A DNA stretch of 35,749 nt. Origin: Azospirillum sp. B4. GTDB taxonomy: Bacteria; Pseudomonadota; Alphaproteobacteria; Azospirillales; Azospirillaceae. Positions 23,105-32,019 of the stretch are shown here, in pieces. The position numbers and the translations under genes are program-made. The stretch's first letter is position 1. Each line of letters starts with the position of its first letter. The stretch spans positions 1 through 35,749 of the forward strand of contig NZ_BACU01000303.1 of the NCBI RefSeq assembly GCF_000333275.1, in the 5' to 3' direction. Under the pieces are notes generated by a model that did no database searches, was not told the origin of the DNA, and worked only from the letters and a program-made list of their open reading frames with translations.

Positions 23105-25213
23105 TTATTGGGCGGATGGGCGAAGGGCGATCATGGAGCCCAGGGGACTGGTCGCCACCGTGTCATATCCGGGGAAAAGGCCCAGGACGTCCGTTCCCAG
23201 GGTCACCGCGCTTTGGGGGCCGAGGCCGACGAAGACGCAGGCGAAACGGTGGCTCGTCAGCTGCTGGATCAGGGCATCCTGATCCCGGACCGTCAGCAGC
23301 TCGATGTATCCCGGTCCCTCGACCGGGGCGGACAGCCCCGTGGCGGCGTAGTACAGACCCTGGCGCAGGGAGAGGATGACGCACTCCTGGCCCGGCGTGC
23401 TGTAGCTGCGGATGAACGCCAACTCATCGGCCACCAGCGGTGAGACGGCAGCCCCGCGACTGGCGAACGCATCCCCGGCGCCGGCCCAAAGCGCGCCGGC
23501 ATGCGTCACGAAGGGAACGGCGCAATAAAGCAGCAGGCCCAAGGCGACCGATGGCAGGATCAGGTGCGGCCGGCCCAGCCGGCCGCTGCGCACGAAGCGG
23601 ATCGCCCGGTCGGCCAGGATGGTTCCTATCATCAGCGCCGGCCAGCAGACGGTGATGAGATTCAGAATGTGCGATCGGCCCTGGTAGTACACGAACAGGC
23701 CCCAGCCCAGGACGCTGAGATAAAAGACCAGGTCCATGGTTCGGCTGGTGGCGGCCCGTTGCCCCGCGATGGCGGCGGTGACGATGCCCAGCAGGTACAC
23801 ACCCAGGACGGTCATCCAGGGATTGCTGACGCCCAGGGGCAGGGGCAGCATCTGCAGTCCCAGGCCGTAGAACAGCTGTTGGTAGGCCGTCAGCCATTCC
23901 CAATGGGGCGCGTGGTCACCCTTGACCAGGATATAAAGCGCCGTGACGCCCAGAACTCCCAGGAAGATGGCCGCATGCAGGGCCGCCGCCCTGATGAGAT
24001 GGCGGCGGGGGGCCGTCGTGCCCGCATGCCCCAACAGGCACAGCCATTTCACCGCCAGGAAGGCAGTGAAGGCGCCGGCGATGACCAGGCCGGAATCCGC
24101 ATTCCAGATGCTGCCGACCGCACCGATGAGGGATACGGTCGCGGCGCGGCCGAGGGTGGGCCGCAGGCGATAGAAATGAAACGCCAGCACCGACAAGGCG
24201 GGCCACAGGAAACGCAGTGGCCAATATTGGAAGTAGAATTCCGCCACGTCGTTGATCCGGATGACCGTCTCGAACGTCACCATGACCAGTGCCAAGGCAA
24301 AGGCGAGTTGAAGGACCAGATGCAGCGTGTGCTTCAGGATCACCTGGAACAGGGCGGCCAGGGCGAAGATCTGCATCAGGGCGAAAAGCGACGTCATCTT
24401 CAGGACGGAAAAGCCGATCATCCTGAACAGGTTGCCCAGGAATTCCGCCGCGAAGCCGTATTGCGACGGCAGATCGACGAGAATGGTCCTGCCGGAGATG
24501 ACCTGGGCGATGGCGTAGGTCACGGCGTCCATGTGGATGGACCAGGCGATGGCTGGTTGCATGGAGGTCTCGCCCACCACGCGCCAGGACACCTGGGTCG
24601 CCAATGCGACGATGAACGGTCCCCAGGTCGCCGCCGCCAGGGAGGCCGGTGCCGGCCGGGGTAGCCGCTGTTTCCGGCCAGCGCCCACCCACGCGAAAGT
24701 CCAGGCGGCCGCGAGGCCGACGCATCCAAGAAGGATGGGCAGGGAACGTTGGTCCAGGGCCGCCTTGCCTTTCAGCGTGGACAGCCCGAAGTCGAATTCG
24801 GAAAAGCCGATCAGGATCAAGGCCGCGATCATCGCGTACAAGGCAGCCGACAGGGCTGCGCAACCCCGCCGGGAAAGCGACACCGCCATGGTCCCCCCCA
24901 TGGCCACAAGCACCAAGGCCGCGGCCGGCACCAGCACGGACCCCAGCATGAAGGCGAAGCGTTCCACTGGCTCCGGCGCCACGTTCGGGCGAAGCTTGGG
25001 GATGATGATGTCGGCCGACGGCAAGGTGGCGGGGACGCCATGGAAGGTCACGGCCGCGATGGCGACGCCGATGGCGAAAAGGACAAGAACGGAAAATGTC
25101 AGTGTGACTCGGAAGGCGGATATCTCAGTTCCGCTGGCGGGCGGAACATCCGCGGCCGGCCGTATGCTGATTTCCGCTGGCAGACCCACCGCGTCAGAAC
25201 CGGTGTTTTCCAT
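23105..25213 (-). CDS. Polytopic membrane protein, possible GT-C-like enzyme (unrecognised family)
   Basis: A 702-residue integral membrane protein that I cannot assign to a named family. The start at 25213 is 17 bases after the acyltransferase stop; the longer open frame upstream only shadows that gene. A short polar N-terminus precedes a first hydrophobic helix (~residues 32-53), then roughly a dozen more helices separated by short loops, and a soluble C-terminal domain of about 120 residues (from ~585) with alternating strands and helices. The layout, large membrane part plus extracytoplasmic tail, resembles GT-C glycosyltransferases and polysaccharide-modifying proteins, but no catalytic motif was found. 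Coupling with an acyltransferase 3 gene suggests a role in envelope polysaccharide or lipid modification. The ribosome site is weak. Confidence 0.7.
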   Translation of the reverse strand: MENTGSDAVGLPAEISIRPAADVPPASGTEISAFRVTLTFSVLVLFAIGVAIAAVTFHGVPATLPSADIIIPKLRPNVAPEPVERFAFMLGSVLVPAAALVLVAMGGTMAVSLSRRGCAALSAALYAMIAALILIGFSEFDFGLSTLKGKAALDQRSLPILLGCVGLAAAWTFAWVGAGRKQRLPRPAPASLAAATWGPFIVALATQVSWRVVGETSMQPAIAWSIHMDAVTYAIAQVISGRTILVDLPSQYGFAAEFLGNLFRMIGFSVLKMTSLFALMQIFALAALFQVILKHTLHLVLQLAFALALVMVTFETVIRINDVAEFYFQYWPLRFLWPALSVLAFHFYRLRPTLGRAATVSLIGAVGSIWNADSGLVIAGAFTAFLAVKWLCLLGHAGTTAPRRHLIRAAALHAAIFLGVLGVTALYILVKGDHAPHWEWLTAYQQLFYGLGLQMLPLPLGVSNPWMTVLGVYLLGIVTAAIAGQRAATSRTMDLVFYLSVLGWGLFVYYQGRSHILNLITVCWPALMIGTILADRAIRFVRSGRLGRPHLILPSVALGLLLYCAVPFVTHAGALWAGAGDAFASRGAAVSPLVADELAFIRSYSTPGQECVILSLRQGLYYAATGLSAPVEGPGYIELLTVRDQDALIQQLTSHRFACVFVGLGPQSAVTLGTDVLGLFPGYDTVATSPLGSMIALRPSAQ

Positions 25214-25230
25214 ATCGTAATTCCAATGAC

Positions 25231-26487
25231 TCAGGGCGTCGCGGTGGATTTGGCCGGGCTGTCCAGAACGACGGCGGACCGCTTCAGCTTGGCTTTGCGG
25301 CTGAGGTAAATCGCCGGCTGGTCGACAAACCGATGGAACAGGATGGCGGCCGGCAGGGATACGGCCGTGCCGACGCCGGTGGCGAGCAGGGCGGCGGCCA
25401 GATAGCCCATATGCGGTTGGGCGACGACAAACGTGCCCACCCCGACGGTGAACAGCAGCGGAAAATGTGTCAGGTACAACCCGAAGGAAATCTTGCCCAG
25501 CCAGACGGCGAAAGGTGTGGAAAGAAAGCGGCGCAGCCCGGGCAGCAGAATGATGCCCGCCAGTATCAGGACGGCACCCAGCTCCTTTTGTATCTGCACT
25601 CCCGCAAAAGCCTGCATCCAGACGAAAGACCGGAAGCGGTCCTGCAGCCAATTGAAGGGAGCCGAGCTGACGCAGCTGGGGATGTAAATGCCGGCCGCCA
25701 GCAACAGAAGGCCGATGATGGTGGTGGCCATGCCCCGCCGGCTATCCAGTAGCCGATCCCGGTGGATGTAGGTCGCTAAGCCAATGAGGAACAGGGAATA
25801 GAACCCCACGCCGGTCAAGTATAGCAGCAGGGCGAATACGGACCAGAAGGTGCGACGGGATACCCGTCGGTAGAGTTGCGCGACCCCCAGCACCAACAGT
25901 GATCCCCAAAATTCCGTGTGAATGGTCCATAAAGGGGGATTCAGGCCGGAGGTCAAAGGCAAAAGGCCGGGAGTTGATAGTCTCATGGTATCAAGAACAG
26001 TGCCATTCTTGTAACCAATAATCATTGAATTAAAAAATATCTCACCGAAAAACGAATATGAAAATAAATCAGACACATTGTAGAGGCTGCGAGCCCAGCC
26101 GGATATACTTACTGCTTGGAAAGACAGGCGAATGTCCCGGAAATTATAAATAAGCACAGCAGAAAAAATTAAAGAGAAGAATACTGGAATGTATAAGCGA
26201 ATGAATCTCTTGGCTATTTGCTGTGTCACCGTGAGTTCGGAGTTGATAAAAACGCCGCCGAGCACAAAACCGCTCATGGTAAAGAAGATGAAAACGGGTA
26301 TTCCGCCATCAAAAAGGAACACTATTGGGCTGTCAATTGCGCGTTTCTCCCACGAAAATTGAGGCGCTCCACCAACGCGAGCAAGAGCTGGAAAGAACGC
26401 GCAGCAGTAGTGTGTAAATAAAACCTGCAACGCGCTAAAGCCGCGAATGCCTTCGATGAATTTAATTTCTCTATTATCTTTTTTCAT
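25231..26487 (-). CDS. Acyltransferase 3 family protein (OafA/YrhL-like)
   Basis: A 418-residue inner-membrane acyltransferase of the AT3 family, which adds acetyl or other acyl groups to surface polysaccharides, lipids or secondary metabolites. The family start IEGIRGFSALQVLFTHY is at residues 11-27, with the conserved Arg15 and His26 spaced as R-x10-H. About ten hydrophobic helices follow, with PVFIFFTMSGFVLGG near residue 63-77 typical of the family. The first third of the gene (roughly 26000-26490) is markedly AT-rich with many Lys, Ile, Asn and Phe codons, unlike its neighbours, which suggests acquisition by transfer. No convincing ribosome site precedes the ATG. A TATAGT on the minus strand near 26545 is a possible -10 box. 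Confidence 0.87.
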   Translation of the reverse strand: MKKDNREIKFIEGIRGFSALQVLFTHYCCAFFPALARVGGAPQFSWEKRAIDSPIVFLFDGGIPVFIFFTMSGFVLGGVFINSELTVTQQIAKRFIRLYIPVFFSLIFSAVLIYNFRDIRLSFQAVSISGWARSLYNVSDLFSYSFFGEIFFNSMIIGYKNGTVLDTMRLSTPGLLPLTSGLNPPLWTIHTEFWGSLLVLGVAQLYRRVSRRTFWSVFALLLYLTGVGFYSLFLIGLATYIHRDRLLDSRRGMATTIIGLLLLAAGIYIPSCVSSAPFNWLQDRFRSFVWMQAFAGVQIQKELGAVLILAGIILLPGLRRFLSTPFAVWLGKISFGLYLTHFPLLFTVGVGTFVVAQPHMGYLAAALLATGVGTAVSLPAAILFHRFVDQPAIYLSRKAKLKRSAVVLDSPAKSTATP

Positions 26488-26637
26488 CGTAAATGTGACG
26501 ATTTCTGACGATAGGTGATAGTCTTGTGACCAGAGACACTTACTATAATTGGTTTAAACCGTTTGTGGAATGTGGTGGATTATCTTTATTTGGAGTTACC
26601 CGATTGGAAGAGGGGGGCCCCAACCGGTCTATGACCG
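26488..26637. other. AT-rich gap
   Basis: This 150-base gap holds the upstream region of the acyltransferase gene, a direct repeat of TGACGAT (near 26496 and 26506), the palindrome GGTTTAAACC (near 26551), and a small hairpin CGGTC-TAT-GACCG (26625-26637) that could end the metallopeptidase transcript. I see no gene in it. Confidence 0.4.
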
Positions 26638-27711
26638 TTAGGTGCCGGTCGCCCTGTCAGCCCCCACCAGGCTGTGGATGAAGCCCAGCTTGGCGATGAC
26701 CGGTTCCGTCAGGATGAAGGGGTAGACGTCGGTCTGGCCCATGCTGCGGTTGATGTTGTTGACGGCGAAGGCGATGGGCAGCCAGGCGTCCACAATGTCG
26801 GCGATGGTGCCGTGGCGATAGGGGTTGAAGTCCACCCGGCCGGACAGGTCGCCGGTGGGGTCAACCGCCGGGCGGACGTGCATGCCGAAAGCGTGCGCCG
26901 TTTCCAGCGTGTCGACGATGTGCAGGTAATGCGCCCAGGTTTCGGCGAAGTCCTCCCACGGGTGGCTGGTGGCGTAGGCGCTGATGTAGGACTGCTGCCA
27001 GTCGGGCGGAGGGCCCTGGTCATAATGGCGCTGCAGGGCGGCGGCGTAGTCCTGGCGCTCATCGCCGAACAGGGCGCGGGCGGCCTCCAGCCTGTCCTCG
27101 TCGCGTACCAGGCGGTCCCAGTAATAATGGCCGATCTCATGCCGGAAATGACCCAGCAGGGTGCGATAGGGTTCGTGCAGGCGGGTACGGCGCGTCTCCC
27201 GCTCGCCATCGTCGGCCTCTGACAAGGCCAGGGTGATCAAGCCATTGGCATGGCCGGTCATGACCGGCCCTTCGGATGCCCCGGGGGCCGGATCGCCCAG
27301 AAAGTCGAAGGCCAGGCCGCTGTCCGGATCGTCCGACCGGTTGGCCAGGGGCAGGCCCAGCTTGATCAGGGTGTAGAACAGGCGATGCTTGGCCAACTCG
27401 ATCTTGCGCCACTGGGCCAGCGCCTGGGCGTCGGACACGTCGGGGATGGTATGGTTGTGACGGCAGGCGGCGCACAGGGGCTCCTCTGATCCTGCGGGGA
27501 CCAGCCAATTGCAGGCGTCCTGCTCGGCGTTGGCGCAGAACCGGTACAGGCGCTGCGGCGCACCCAGCGCGTGCCAGGCCTCGCCCTCCGCCTCCAGCGC
27601 ATGCATCCTGTCGTCGTCGGGGAGATAGCCCAGCCGATGTCCGCAGCGTTCGCAGACGCGGTTCTCGAAATACAGCATCTGGCCGCAAGCCTGGCAGTTG
27701 AACAGCTTCAC
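26638..27711 (-). CDS. Putative zinc-binding metallopeptidase with N-terminal zinc ribbon
   Basis: A 357-residue protein of the family often labelled putative zinc-binding peptidase (zinc-ribbon plus Peptidase_Mx, COG4307). The zinc ribbon is formed by Cys6/Cys9 and Cys20/Cys23; a second cysteine set (59, 67, 80, 83) may bind another metal. The protease motif HEIGH is at residues 191-195, and a later WEDFAETWAHYLHI segment contributes a further conserved Glu/His region. No signal peptide, so it is cytoplasmic. Its biological substrate is not known. It is divergent from ku-ligD across 123 bases that contain back-to-back GGAAC promoter elements, so it is probably induced with the NHEJ genes in the general stress response. 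Confidence 0.85.
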   Translation of the reverse strand: MKLFNCQACGQMLYFENRVCERCGHRLGYLPDDDRMHALEAEGEAWHALGAPQRLYRFCANAEQDACNWLVPAGSEEPLCAACRHNHTIPDVSDAQALAQWRKIELAKHRLFYTLIKLGLPLANRSDDPDSGLAFDFLGDPAPGASEGPVMTGHANGLITLALSEADDGERETRRTRLHEPYRTLLGHFRHEIGHYYWDRLVRDEDRLEAARALFGDERQDYAAALQRHYDQGPPPDWQQSYISAYATSHPWEDFAETWAHYLHIVDTLETAHAFGMHVRPAVDPTGDLSGRVDFNPYRHGTIADIVDAWLPIAFAVNNINRSMGQTDVYPFILTEPVIAKLGFIHSLVGADRATGT

Positions 27712-27741
27712 CCCACCCCTCCCTTGAAATGGCCCTCGCTA

Positions 27742-27767
27742 AACCGGGAAGGCCTGACGCCGGTTCC
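27742..27767 (-). promoter_or_regulatory. EcfG-type promoter for the metallopeptidase gene
   Basis: On the minus strand GGAAC (27767-27763), 17 bases, GGTT (27745-27742), about 30 bases before the start codon. It matches the alphaproteobacterial general stress sigma pattern (GGAAC, 16-17 bases, CGTT; or GGAAC-N18/19-TT) except for the first base of the -10. Its -35 forms a palindrome with that of the divergent ku promoter. Confidence 0.6.
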
Positions 27768-27769
27768 CC

Positions 27770-27795
27770 GGAACCCACGTCCCATCACCGGTGTT
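27770..27795 (+). promoter_or_regulatory. EcfG-type promoter for the ku-ligD operon
   Basis: GGAAC (27770-27774), 17 bases, TGTT (27792-27795), 39 bases before the ku start. Three of four -10 bases match the EcfG/RpoE2 consensus. The palindrome GGTTCC-CC-GGAACC (27762-27775) holds the -35 elements of both divergent promoters. Confidence 0.6.
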
Positions 27796-27834
27796 GAGTC
27801 GCGTTCTTGAACGTCGTGGTTCGGGAGGTGCGTC

Positions 27835-28719
27835 ATGGCCCCCAGGGCGAACTGGAAGGGGTTTCTGAAGATCGGTGAGGTCAGTTGCCCCGTGGCGCTC
27901 TATACCGCCGCCTCGGCGTCGGAGCGCATCGCCTTCCACACCGTCAACCGCGCCACCGGCCACCGCGTGCAGCGCCAGTTCGTGGACAGCGAGACAGGAG
28001 AACCGGTGGATCGCGAGGACCAGGTGAAGGGCTATGAGGTGGCGCGCGGCGATTACGTCATGCTGGAACCGGAAGAGGTGGCGGCCGCCGTGCCGGAAAG
28101 CGACAAGACCCTGTCGGTCATGGCCTTCATCCCCTGTGCCGATGTCGACGACGTCTTTTTCGACAAGCCCTATTATCTGGCGCCCAGTGACCGCCATGCG
28201 GACGAAGCCTATGCCCTGATCCGTGAGGGCATGCGGGCCAAGAAGGTGGTCGCCTTGGCGCGGACGGTGCTGTTCCGCCGCGCCCGCACGGTGCTGATCC
28301 GCCCCCATGACGCCGGCCTGATCGCCACCACGCTGAACTTCGATTACGAGGTGCGCGCCGCCGCCCAGGCCTTCGATGAGATCCAGGATATCAAGATCGA
28401 GGGGGAGATGCTGGACCTGGCCAAGCACATCATTGGAACCAAGAAGGGCACGTTCAATCCCGCCGATTTCGACGACCGGTACGAAGCGGCGTTGGCCGAA
28501 CTGGTAAAGGCCAAGCTGGAGGGCAAGGCCCTGCCGGCGCTCAAGCGCGCGCCGCCGAAGAAGACCACGGACCTGATGGCCGCGCTGCGGGAAAGCGCCG
28601 GCCTGGGCGCGGCGGCGAAGAAGCCGCCCACGAAAAAGCCGGCAGCGAAGAAGACAGCGGCGAACGCCAACCGCGTCAAGCCGCGCAAGGCCGCCCCCGC
28701 CCGGCGGAAGGCGGGCTAG
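27835..28719 (+). CDS. ku: Ku protein (NHEJ DNA end-binding)
   Basis: A 294-residue bacterial Ku homologue. It would form a ring-shaped dimer on double-strand DNA ends and recruit LigD for non-homologous end joining. The Ku core covers residues ~5-255 (start WKGFLKIGEVSCPVALY, with FHTVNRATGHRV, and the central KPYYLAPSD segment). A Lys/Ala/Pro-rich tail (~residues 245-294, several KKPxxKK runs) is typical of bacterial Ku tails that thread on DNA. The GGGAGG ribosome site precedes the ATG. The LigD gene starts three bases after the stop, so the pair is one operon. A stress-type promoter lies upstream. A second, different Ku is at 32020-32832, so a heterodimer is possible. Confidence 0.95.
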   Translation: MAPRANWKGFLKIGEVSCPVALYTAASASERIAFHTVNRATGHRVQRQFVDSETGEPVDREDQVKGYEVARGDYVMLEPEEVAAAVPESDKTLSVMAFIPCADVDDVFFDKPYYLAPSDRHADEAYALIREGMRAKKVVALARTVLFRRARTVLIRPHDAGLIATTLNFDYEVRAAAQAFDEIQDIKIEGEMLDLAKHIIGTKKGTFNPADFDDRYEAALAELVKAKLEGKALPALKRAPPKKTTDLMAALRESAGLGAAAKKPPTKKPAAKKTAANANRVKPRKAAPARRKAG

Positions 28720-28722
28720 GCC

Positions 28723-31299
28723 ATGGCGCTGGAGACCTATCACAAGAAGCGCGACTTCGCGGCCACGCCGGAACCCCGGGGCCGCAAGGGGCGGAAGGCC
28801 GGGCACAGTTTCGTCATCCAGAAGCATGACGCCACGCGTCTGCATTACGATTTCCGGCTGGAGATGGACGGCGTGCTGAAAAGCTGGGCCGTCACCCGTG
28901 GCCCCAGCCTGGTGCCGGGGGAAAAGCGCCTGGCCGTCCATGTCGAGGATCACCCGCTGGACTACGGCGACTTCGAAGGCACCATCCCCCAGGGAGAGTA
29001 CGGCGGCGGCACCGTCATCGTCTGGGACCGGGGGGAATGGTCGCCAGTGGGCGACCCGCACAAGGGCTATGCGAAGGGACACCTGGATTTCGAGCTGCAC
29101 GGGGAGAAGCTGGGCGGCCACTGGCATCTGGTGCGCATGCACGGGCGCCCGGGGGAAAAGCGGGAGAACTGGCTGCTGATCAAGGGCGACGACGAAGCCG
29201 CCCGGGCCGAAGGCGATCCCGATATCCTGGAGGAGCGGCCGAACTCGGTGAAGACCGGTCGCGGCCTGGATGAGGTCGCGGGGGAGGAGCCGGGCTGGTC
29301 GTCCAAGACGGGCAGGATCGTGAAGAAGGCGCGCGGAGCCGCCGGCAAAGGGCCTTCTGCCAACGCTTCCACTGCCCGCGAGACGGCGGCCAAGGCCGAG
29401 GCTGTGGCGGTGCCCAGGCTAAAGGGCGCCAAACCGGGCGAGCTGCCGGATTTCGTGGAACCGGCGCTGGCCACCCTGCAGGCCAAGCCCCCCACGGGTG
29501 GGCGCTGGGTGCATGAGATAAAGTTCGACGGCTATCGCCTTCAGGCGCGGATCGAGGCCGGGCGGGTGAAACTGCTGACCCGGAGCGGCCTGGACTGGAC
29601 CAAGAAGTTCGGCAAGGCCGTGCCCGAGGCCTTGGCCGCGCTGCCCGTGGGCCGGGCGCTGATTGATGGCGAGCTGGTGGTGGAGAGTGCCGCCGGCGCC
29701 TCCGACTTCTCTGCGCTTCAAAGCGACCTTAGCGAGGGGCGGCAGGACCGCTTCGTCTTCTACGCCTTCGACCTGTTGTACCTGGAGGACCAGGATCTCC
29801 GGGGCGTGGGACTGGAGGATCGCAAGGCGGCGCTGGCGGCCCTGCTGGCCGGGGCGGGCGGTCCCGTGCGCTACAGCGCGCATTTCGAGGAGAGCGGCGG
29901 CCTGGTGTTGCAACACGCTTGCCGGTTGAGCCTGGAGGGCATCGTCTCCAAGGTGCGGGACGCTGCCTACAAGCCGGGCAGGGGCAAGGGCTGGATCAAA
30001 TCCAAGTGCGGGAACCGGCAGGAATTCGTGGTGGCCGGCTACGTCCCATCCACCACCGCCCGCAAGGCCATCGGCTCCCTGGTCATGGGGGTGTATGAGG
30101 ACGGCAAGCTGCGCCATGTGGGCCGTGTCGGCACCGGCTATACCGTTTCGGTAGCGGAAGAATTGTTTCGCCGCCTGGAGCGTATGCGGGTGCAGGACAG
30201 TCCCTTCGACGACAGCCTGACGACAGAGGAGCGGCGCCTGGTGCGCTATGTCCGGCCCGACTTGGTGGCGGAGGTGGACTTCCGCAGCTGGACCGGCGAC
30301 GGTAACATCCGCCACGCCGCCTTCCGCGGCCTGCGCGAGGACAAGGACCCGAAAGACGTGGTGCGCGAACCGGTAGCCAACGCGCCGGCGGGCAGGCCCC
30401 GCCCCGCGCCCAAGCCCCAGGTGACGCTGACCCATCCGGATCGCGTGTATTGGCCGGATGAGGGGGTGACCAAAGCCGGCCTGGCCGATTATTACACCGA
30501 GGTCTGGCGCCACATCGCCCCTTTCATCGTCGGCCGGCCCTTGGCCCTGCTGCGCTGCCCCAGCGGCATCACGGGTGAGAGCTTCTTCCAGAAGCACGCG
30601 TGGAATGGTTTGAACAAGGCCATCGTCCAGGTGCCCGATCCGACCGAGCCGGGAGAGGGGCCCTTGATCGCCGTCAACGACCTGGACGGCCTGCTGGGCT
30701 TGGTCCAGGCGGCGGTGCTGGAGATCCACCCCTGGGGAACGACCCTGACGGATTGGGAGCGGCCGGACACCATCACCCTGGACCTGGATCCGGGGGAGGG
30801 GGTGGCGTGGCAGGCCGTCATCGACGCCGCGCGCGAGGTCAAGGACAGGCTGGAACAGGCGGGGCTGGCCGCCTTCGTCAAGACCACGGGCGGCAAGGGC
30901 CTGCATGTGGTGGCCCCCTTGAAGCCCCAGGCGGATTGGGAGGCGGTGAAGGCCTATACCAAGGGCATCGCCGAGGCCATGGCCGCCGACAGCCCGGACC
31001 GCTTCGTCGCCACCATCACCAAGGCCAAGCGCAAGGCCAGGATCCTGGTGGATTATTTGCGTAACCAGCGCGGCGCCACCGCCGTGGCGGCCTATTCCAC
31101 CCGGGCGCGGCCGGGTGCCGCCGTGTCCATGCCCCTGGCCTGGGACGAACTGAGCCCCGCCATCGGGCCGGCCTATTTCACGGTCATGACGGCGCCCACG
31201 CGCCTGGCGACCCTGAAGGCCGATCCGTGGGCCGATTTCCGTGCCGCCGCCCGGCCGCTGGAGGAAGGGAAGGGGCCGTCGCGCAAGGCCAGGCGCTAA
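28723..31299 (+). CDS. ligD: DNA ligase D, phosphoesterase-ligase-polymerase
   Basis: An 858-residue multifunctional NHEJ enzyme with the domain order of Pseudomonas LigD. The 3'-phosphoesterase domain (~residues 1-175) keeps the metal and catalytic residues His35, His41, Asp43, Arg45, His77 and Tyr81 with the family spacing. A linker rich in Ala, Lys and Glu (~180-240) leads to the ATP-dependent ligase domain, with nucleotide-accepting Lys267 in EIKFDGYR and the OB-fold up to ~540. The C-terminal polymerase/primase domain (~565-850) shows the acidic pair in TLDLDPGEG and the TTGGKGLHVV motif. It fills and seals broken ends recruited by Ku. Three bases separate it from ku. No domain is missing or broken. 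Confidence 0.96.
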   Translation: MALETYHKKRDFAATPEPRGRKGRKAGHSFVIQKHDATRLHYDFRLEMDGVLKSWAVTRGPSLVPGEKRLAVHVEDHPLDYGDFEGTIPQGEYGGGTVIVWDRGEWSPVGDPHKGYAKGHLDFELHGEKLGGHWHLVRMHGRPGEKRENWLLIKGDDEAARAEGDPDILEERPNSVKTGRGLDEVAGEEPGWSSKTGRIVKKARGAAGKGPSANASTARETAAKAEAVAVPRLKGAKPGELPDFVEPALATLQAKPPTGGRWVHEIKFDGYRLQARIEAGRVKLLTRSGLDWTKKFGKAVPEALAALPVGRALIDGELVVESAAGASDFSALQSDLSEGRQDRFVFYAFDLLYLEDQDLRGVGLEDRKAALAALLAGAGGPVRYSAHFEESGGLVLQHACRLSLEGIVSKVRDAAYKPGRGKGWIKSKCGNRQEFVVAGYVPSTTARKAIGSLVMGVYEDGKLRHVGRVGTGYTVSVAEELFRRLERMRVQDSPFDDSLTTEERRLVRYVRPDLVAEVDFRSWTGDGNIRHAAFRGLREDKDPKDVVREPVANAPAGRPRPAPKPQVTLTHPDRVYWPDEGVTKAGLADYYTEVWRHIAPFIVGRPLALLRCPSGITGESFFQKHAWNGLNKAIVQVPDPTEPGEGPLIAVNDLDGLLGLVQAAVLEIHPWGTTLTDWERPDTITLDLDPGEGVAWQAVIDAAREVKDRLEQAGLAAFVKTTGGKGLHVVAPLKPQADWEAVKAYTKGIAEAMAADSPDRFVATITKAKRKARILVDYLRNQRGATAVAAYSTRARPGAAVSMPLAWDELSPAIGPAYFTVMTAPTRLATLKADPWADFRAAARPLEEGKGPSRKARR

Positions 31300-31361
31300 G
31301 GGCTGGCGCCCGTCGCCGTTTCAGGCAGAATGCGCCTCCCCACATGAAGGAGGCTCGCCCC

Positions 31362-31976
31362 ATGCGCCTGATCGGTATGCCAGATTCCCCCTACGTCCGC
31401 CGTGTCGGCATCTCGCTGGTGGCCATGGGCCTGACCTTTGAGCATGAGGCCGTTTCCGTCTTCCGCCACTATGACACCTTCGCCGCCATCAACCCGGTGG
31501 TGAAGGCGCCGACCCTGGTGCTGGACGACGGCACCGTCCTGATGGACAGCACCTTGATCCTGCAGGCGCTGGAGCGGCTGGTGCCGGCGGACAGGCACCT
31601 GATGCCGGCCGACCCCGCCGCCTTCATTCGCGCCCAGCGCATCATCGGCTTGGCGTTGGTGGCGTGCGAGAAGACGGTGCAGGTGGCCTATGAGCTGAAC
31701 CTGCGGCCGGAGGACAAGCAGCACCAGCCTTGGCTGGACCGCGTCCGCGCCCAGGCCGTCACCGCCTTCGACCTGCTGGAGAAGGAGGTGGGCGACGGTG
31801 CCGCCTGGCTGGGCGGCGACCGCCCCGACCAGGCCGACATCACCACCGCCGTCACCTGGTATTTCACCCAGAACATGACGCCCGGCCTGGTCGATCCCGC
31901 CAAGCACCCGGGCCTGGTCCGCCTGTCGGAACGGGCGGAGGCGCTGCCGGAATTCCAGGCCGTGCCGTACGCCTGA
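31362..31976 (+). CDS. Glutathione S-transferase family protein
   Basis: A 204-residue cytosolic GST-like protein: an N-terminal thioredoxin-fold domain (residues 1-80, with SPYVRRVGISL at the usual active-site region, VKAPTLVLDDG holding the cis-proline, and the MDSTLIL segment that binds glutathione) and a C-terminal helical domain with DRPDQADITTA near residue 150. ATG 31362 is chosen because GAAGGAGG lies seven bases upstream; the in-frame ATG at 31344 lies before that site. The reaction is glutathione conjugation or a related detoxification; the exact class is not clear. It lies 62 bases after ligD with no obvious terminator, so it may be read through from that operon. Confidence 0.88.
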   Translation: MRLIGMPDSPYVRRVGISLVAMGLTFEHEAVSVFRHYDTFAAINPVVKAPTLVLDDGTVLMDSTLILQALERLVPADRHLMPADPAAFIRAQRIIGLALVACEKTVQVAYELNLRPEDKQHQPWLDRVRAQAVTAFDLLEKEVGDGAAWLGGDRPDQADITTAVTWYFTQNMTPGLVDPAKHPGLVRLSERAEALPEFQAVPYA

Positions 31977-32019
31977 GGCCGGGGAAACAAGGCCGACATC
32001 GATCTGCAAGGGCATCGGT

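Noticed and set aside
27802-27813. CGTTCTTGAACG upstream of ku as a LexA box
   Set aside because: Alphaproteobacterial LexA sites are GTTC-N7-GTTC direct repeats; this is a short palindrome with two-base spacing.
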